Below, one piece after another: positions 32,784 to 36,147 of a stretch of 36,147 bases of DNA. The stretch spans positions 1 through 36,147 of the forward strand of contig NZ_JAMBNR010000027.1 in NCBI RefSeq assembly GCF_023715205.1, written 5' to 3'. Below the pieces are notes generated by a model, which worked only from the letters and a program-made list of their open reading frames with translations, did no database searches and was not told where the DNA came from. Made by a program: the position numbers and the translations under genes. The stretch is from Mesobacillus maritimus (GTDB taxonomy: Bacteria > Bacillota > Bacilli > Bacillales > Cytobacillaceae). The stretch's first letter is position 1; every line of letters begins with the position of its first letter.

Positions 32784-35057
32784 TTATTTTCCTTCCAAAA
32801 ACGAATTAATCATTCTTATCACATCAATCTTTGCTTTTTCAGAAAACGTATCTGTCCCAATGCAAGAAGGACAACCTGATTGACACTGACAATTTTCAAC
32901 CATATCTTTCGTCTCTTCCATAATCTCCTTAATTCCATGAAAAACCTTTTCACTTAAACCAATACCACCTGGGTAACGATCGTAAAAGAAAATGGTCGGT
33001 TTTTCATTATGAGATGCTTTCACTTGCGGGATTACATGTACATCTTGAGGGTCGCACATAACAAATAATGGAATGATATGCTTTAATGCTTGAGCTGTAC
33101 CAATCAGCCCTTGTTCCAGCCGTTCATCCTTTAAGGTAGACAATTCAGCATCCAAAGAAATCCATGCAGAACTAGTATGCAACTCCACTTCCGGCAGATG
33201 GATTGGGCCTGAACCAATATTTTCATGAGTCTCAAACTTGATTTTTTTAAAAATGGTGGCCATTGCTCGAACGCTCACATCTCCGTAACCTATGTCTACT
33301 TTCCCATTGTTTAGGTGTTTATCTTCTTCTAGAACATTCAACTGTACAGCGAGATTAGCATCTGTAAAATAATCCACGGCTACTTCCCGAACAAAAGCCT
33401 TTTTCTCATCCCAATCAAGATATTCTACTTGATATTGAATTCCTTGATGAAGATAGATGGCCTCATCGTGTAGAAGGGTTAAGGCAGAAAAGGTGTCCAT
33501 CTCGCCAATCACTCTTACATTTGCCACATCCGTTTGGTCAATAATAACAACATTTTCTTGAGAAGCTGAACGTAACGAGATATTGTGCGCTGGGAACGCA
33601 TCATTCATCCAATACCACTTATCGCCATTTTGGTGAAGAATTCGCTCCTCTGTCAAGTATTCTAGCACTTCTTCTACTTCTGTTTCTCCAAAAGTTTCAC
33701 CTTTTTTAAATGGCAACTCATACGCTGCACATTTTAGATGATCCACCAAAATGATGAGATTATCAGGATTAATTCGGGCAGTCTCAGGACTTCGATTGAA
33801 AAAATAATCGGGATGTTGAATGATGTATTGATCTAAAGGACTCGAACTGGCGACCATAATCACAACGGCTTCTCCATGTCTTCGTCCAGCACGTCCAGCC
33901 TGCTGCCAAGCACTAGCAATCGTACCTGGGTATCCGTTCATGATACAAACTTGTAGTTGTCCGATATCTACTCCTAGTTCAAGAGCATTCGTACTGACAA
34001 CTCCATAGATATCTCCCGCTCTTAGACCTTTTTCAATATCCCTACGTTCGGTGGGCAAATATCCCCCACGATACCCTCTAATCGCTTTTGGACCGAGCTT
34101 ATGTTGGACTAGTTCTTGAAGATAGGTTAATAAAATCTCTACTCTCACCCGACTTCTAGCAAAAACAATCGTTTGAATTTTATTTTTCAAAAATTGACCT
34201 GCAAGCTGCCGTGTTTCTAGGGTTGCGCTGCGCCTAATATTCAAGGGTTTATTGACAATAGGAGGATTATAAAACAAGAAGTGCTTCTTTCCTGAAGGTG
34301 CACCGTTATTATCAATTAATCTCATTTTCTTTTCTGTTAGGCGTTCTGCTAGTTCAAGCGGGTTGGAGATTGTAGCCGAAGTACAAATAAAAACAGGGTT
34401 ACTACCATAGTACTCACAAATTCTCTTAAGCCTTCTTATGACATTTGCGACATGACTCCCGAATACGCCACGATATATATGAAGCTCATCTATGACTACG
34501 TACTGTAAATTTTCAAATAAAGAGACCCACTTTGTATGATGGGGCAGGATTGCTGAATGAAGCATATCCGGATTTGTGATGACAACATGACCAGCTTTCC
34601 GAACCTTTTGGCGGATGTTAGCGGGAGTATCTCCATCATATGTATAGCTATTTATTTGTAGCCCTGCTTCTTGTATCAGTTCATTTATCTCACTTTTTTG
34701 GTCCTGTGCTAATGCCTTTGTTGGGAATAAATACAGTGCTCGAGCATTGGGATTTTGAACAATCCCTTGTAACACGGGAAGATTATAACAGAGCGTTTTC
34801 CCGGATGCCGTTGGAGTAACTGCTACAAAGCTTTCTCCTTGGGTTGCTTTCTCATATGCTGTCTTTTGATGTGTATATAACTCTTTTACTCCCCTATTAT
34901 TTAATGCCTCTTTTAACAGGGGATGAACCTCGCTAGGCATTTCTGCTGTTTTGGCTTTTTTTTCATCGATTGTTTGCCAATGGACAATATTTCCTTTCAC
35001 AGAATCGTCCAATTTTAAGTCATCTATAATATCCTGTAGGTTTTTTCTGAATTTCAA
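32784..35057 (-). CDS. mrfA: Mitomycin-repair helicase MrfA (YprA)
   Basis: 757 aa superfamily 2 DEAD/DEAH helicase, 3'-5' direction. Walker A: TPTASGKT; Walker B: VIDELHIY (DELH); motif III: TSATISN; motif VI: QQAGRAGRR. The C-terminal MZB/DUF1998 domain has four cysteines (CQCQSGCPSC) that bind zinc. It is needed with MrfB for mitomycin C repair in B. subtilis. TTG start with GAGGTGA 6 nt upstream. A LexA-like palindrome lies 30-43 bp before the start, overlapping the likely promoter. Confidence 0.95.
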   Translation of the reverse strand: MKFRKNLQDIIDDLKLDDSVKGNIVHWQTIDEKKAKTAEMPSEVHPLLKEALNNRGVKELYTHQKTAYEKATQGESFVAVTPTASGKTLCYNLPVLQGIVQNPNARALYLFPTKALAQDQKSEINELIQEAGLQINSYTYDGDTPANIRQKVRKAGHVVITNPDMLHSAILPHHTKWVSLFENLQYVVIDELHIYRGVFGSHVANVIRRLKRICEYYGSNPVFICTSATISNPLELAERLTEKKMRLIDNNGAPSGKKHFLFYNPPIVNKPLNIRRSATLETRQLAGQFLKNKIQTIVFARSRVRVEILLTYLQELVQHKLGPKAIRGYRGGYLPTERRDIEKGLRAGDIYGVVSTNALELGVDIGQLQVCIMNGYPGTIASAWQQAGRAGRRHGEAVVIMVASSSPLDQYIIQHPDYFFNRSPETARINPDNLIILVDHLKCAAYELPFKKGETFGETEVEEVLEYLTEERILHQNGDKWYWMNDAFPAHNISLRSASQENVVIIDQTDVANVRVIGEMDTFSALTLLHDEAIYLHQGIQYQVEYLDWDEKKAFVREVAVDYFTDANLAVQLNVLEEDKHLNNGKVDIGYGDVSVRAMATIFKKIKFETHENIGSGPIHLPEVELHTSSAWISLDAELSTLKDERLEQGLIGTAQALKHIIPLFVMCDPQDVHVIPQVKASHNEKPTIFFYDRYPGGIGLSEKVFHGIKEIMEETKDMVENCQCQSGCPSCIGTDTFSEKAKIDVIRMINSFLEGK

Positions 35058-35086
35058 ATTCTCTCACCTCATAACTTCTATTTTAG

Positions 35087-35100
35087 CGAATAAACGTTCG
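35087..35100 (-). promoter_or_regulatory. LexA-like palindrome at mrfA
   Basis: Minus strand CGAACGTTTATTCG, against the Bacillus LexA/DinR consensus CGAACRNRYGTTYC. The ends are intact, with one half-site base changed (ATTCG instead of GTTCG). It overlaps the region where a TTGCCT-17 bp-TATTCG promoter could lie. LexA control of mrfA is not something I know from B. subtilis, so treat this as a hypothesis. Confidence 0.4.
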
Positions 35101-35273
35101 TTCAAAAAGAGGCAAATTCACTTTTCTTATTAACTATTTCTTCCTTAATTGGCATTCGCTCAAAAAAACGCTCCACTTTAAGAATTATCAGGAAAAGAGA
35201 CCACTTTACAGAGCATATAACTGTTTTTTTTGCTACAATAATATACTAAGTGTTTCTATAAAGAGGTGGATAG

Positions 35274-35969
35274 GTGTTGAATAAAAAAGCGTTAAAGACC
35301 TTCCTAGCGAATTATGCTCTTTTTCGTGATTTAGATGAATATGAGATAGACAAAATTGCTGAAATTTCGATTACAAGAGAATGGGCAAAAAATAGTCATG
35401 TGTTTATGCAGGGAGAGCTGATTGAAAATGTCTATTTCATTCATCAAGGAAAGATTAAAATCTATAAAAGTGATATCAACGGTAGAGAACAAATCGTAAA
35501 TATTTTAAAAGATGGAGAAATGTTTCCGCATGTCGGTTTTTTTCGAAAGGGTGGTTATCCTGCTTTTGCAGAAGTTCTAGAACCATCTATCCTTGCGGTT
35601 GTTCCAATCACTCAATTTGAAAAAGTTCTTATCGATAACCCAGAACTAAGTATAAAAGTTTTCAAAGTACTTGGTGAGAAAATTGTCGACCTACAAGAAC
35701 GTCTCGAAGCACAAGTGTTGAATAATACTTATGAACAAATCATAAAACTACTTATTAGACTTGCTAACTTATATGGAGAAAAGAAGCAAGATGGAACTGT
35801 ATCCTTAAAAGCAGAATTTACCAATAAAGATTTAGCAAGCATGATTGGTACGACTCGAGAAACAGTGAGCCGTACCTTAACAAAAATGAAAAAAGAAGAA
35901 CTCTTGGAAACGGATCGGAATGGCAATTTATTATTGGACCCTGAAGTTCTGTTTAATGAGCTATTGTAG
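35274..35969 (+). CDS. Crp/Fnr-family transcriptional regulator
   Basis: About 231 aa: N-terminal cyclic-nucleotide-binding-like beta barrel (about 15-125, HVFMQGELIENVYFIHQGKI), dimerisation helix (about 126-155), then a winged helix-turn-helix (NKDLASMIGTTRETVSRTLT). The recognition helix keeps R-E-x-x-x-R as in CRP (Arg180, Glu181, Arg185), so TGTGA half-sites are expected. There is no cysteine in the whole protein, so it cannot hold the iron-sulfur cluster of Fnr; the cyclic-nucleotide arginine is also not obvious. Start GTG 35274 or TTG 35277 after AGAGGTGG. The inducer is unknown. Confidence 0.88.
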   Translation: MLNKKALKTFLANYALFRDLDEYEIDKIAEISITREWAKNSHVFMQGELIENVYFIHQGKIKIYKSDINGREQIVNILKDGEMFPHVGFFRKGGYPAFAEVLEPSILAVVPITQFEKVLIDNPELSIKVFKVLGEKIVDLQERLEAQVLNNTYEQIIKLLIRLANLYGEKKQDGTVSLKAEFTNKDLASMIGTTRETVSRTLTKMKKEELLETDRNGNLLLDPEVLFNELL

Positions 35970-36024
35970 AGTTTTTTACTTAGTCTTTAAACTATCTAGC
36001 CATGGTTAATATCACTCAATCATA

Positions 36025-36147
36025 ATAAAGTAGGGAAACCACTATCATGGCTTCCCCCTTATCAAACCGTACGTGCCCTATTAAGGCATACGGCTTACCC
36101 ATATGTTACAAGTGTTATCAAGAGGATGCGTTCCAGGCATTTTGCAT
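36025..36147 (-). mobile_element. 3' end of a group II intron (domains V and VI), cut by the window edge
   Basis: Minus strand AAGCCGTATGCC ... GGCACGTACGGTTT (36064-36096) is a 33-nt hairpin with the AGC catalytic triad and the ACGG/GTACGGTT pairing of group II intron domain V. It is followed by GATAAGGGGGAAGCC ... GGTTTCCCTACTTTAT, matching a domain VI stem and the 3' end near 36025. The compact domain V is of the IIC-like type. The rest of the intron, including any reverse transcriptase, lies beyond position 36147. Confidence 0.75.

Overview
The window looks like a chromosomal segment of an endospore-forming, low-GC Bacillaceae bacterium (Bacillus sensu lato). Evidence: spore genes (sspL, cotD), strong AGGAGG-type ribosome binding sites, frequent TTG starts, a guanine riboswitch on xpt-pbuX, a type B RNase P RNA, and a gene order that, from memory, follows the B. 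subtilis cspD-ypeQ-ypeP-ypdQ-sspL-ypcP-ypbR-ypbQ-bcsA-pbuX-xpt-ypwA-ypvA-ypsC-rnpB-gpsB-ypsA-cotD-yprB-yprA block. No species can be named.

Layout. 1-2.9 kb: mntR (manganese regulator) and topB (topoisomerase III), both minus strand. 2.9-8.4 kb: a small orphan gene, cspD, a zinc-finger protein, two divergent compact RNase H-type proteins, a DMT-family exporter, an uncharacterised 89-aa protein, a YuiD-like membrane protein, sspL, and the stand-alone 5'-3' exonuclease ypcP. 8.5-8.85 kb: an array of about 2.4 copies of a structured Bacillus-type repeat. 8.9-13.5 kb: a minus-strand operon of the double dynamin dynA, an RlaP/YcgL-type nucleotidyltransferase and a small cysteine protein. 13.5-16.8 kb: a possible 28-aa membrane peptide, the alkylpyrone genes bpsA-bpsB (type III polyketide synthase and methyltransferase) and an SDR oxidoreductase. 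17-19.5 kb: a zinc-ribbon microprotein, then xpt-pbuX with promoter, possible PurR sites, guanine aptamer, antiterminator and terminator all visible. 19.6-22.1 kb: a three-gene ba3-type cytochrome oxidase operon with a Crp/Fnr-type palindrome upstream. 22.1-28.7 kb: a second DMT transporter, carboxypeptidase ypwA, two small plus-strand genes, DinG-type helicase ypvA, rRNA methyltransferase ypsC. 29-35 kb: rnpB, gpsB, ypsA, cotD, a tiny membrane ORF and the mitomycin-repair pair mrfA-mrfB (yprA-yprB). 35.3-36.1 kb: a cysteine-free Crp/Fnr-family regulator and, at the edge, the 3' end of a group II intron (domains V and VI).

Most of this is conserved housekeeping backbone: DNA repair and topology (topB, ypcP, ypvA, mrfAB), membrane and cell division (dynA, gpsB), purine salvage, and spore proteins. 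Genes that look like additions to the B. subtilis-type order are the nucleotidyltransferase inside the dynA operon, the SDR gene, the ba3 oxidase, the two DMT exporters and the DUF2249 gene. The least explained signals are non-coding: a dispersed ~150-160-bp repeat present three times with a base-pair-preserving stem, a second repeat family whose inner stem changes sequence but keeps its pairing, hairpins abutting Shine-Dalgarno sequences, a LexA-like box at mrfA, and the regulatory region of the ba3 oxidase. I saw no CRISPR array, prophage, complete insertion sequence or tRNA gene.
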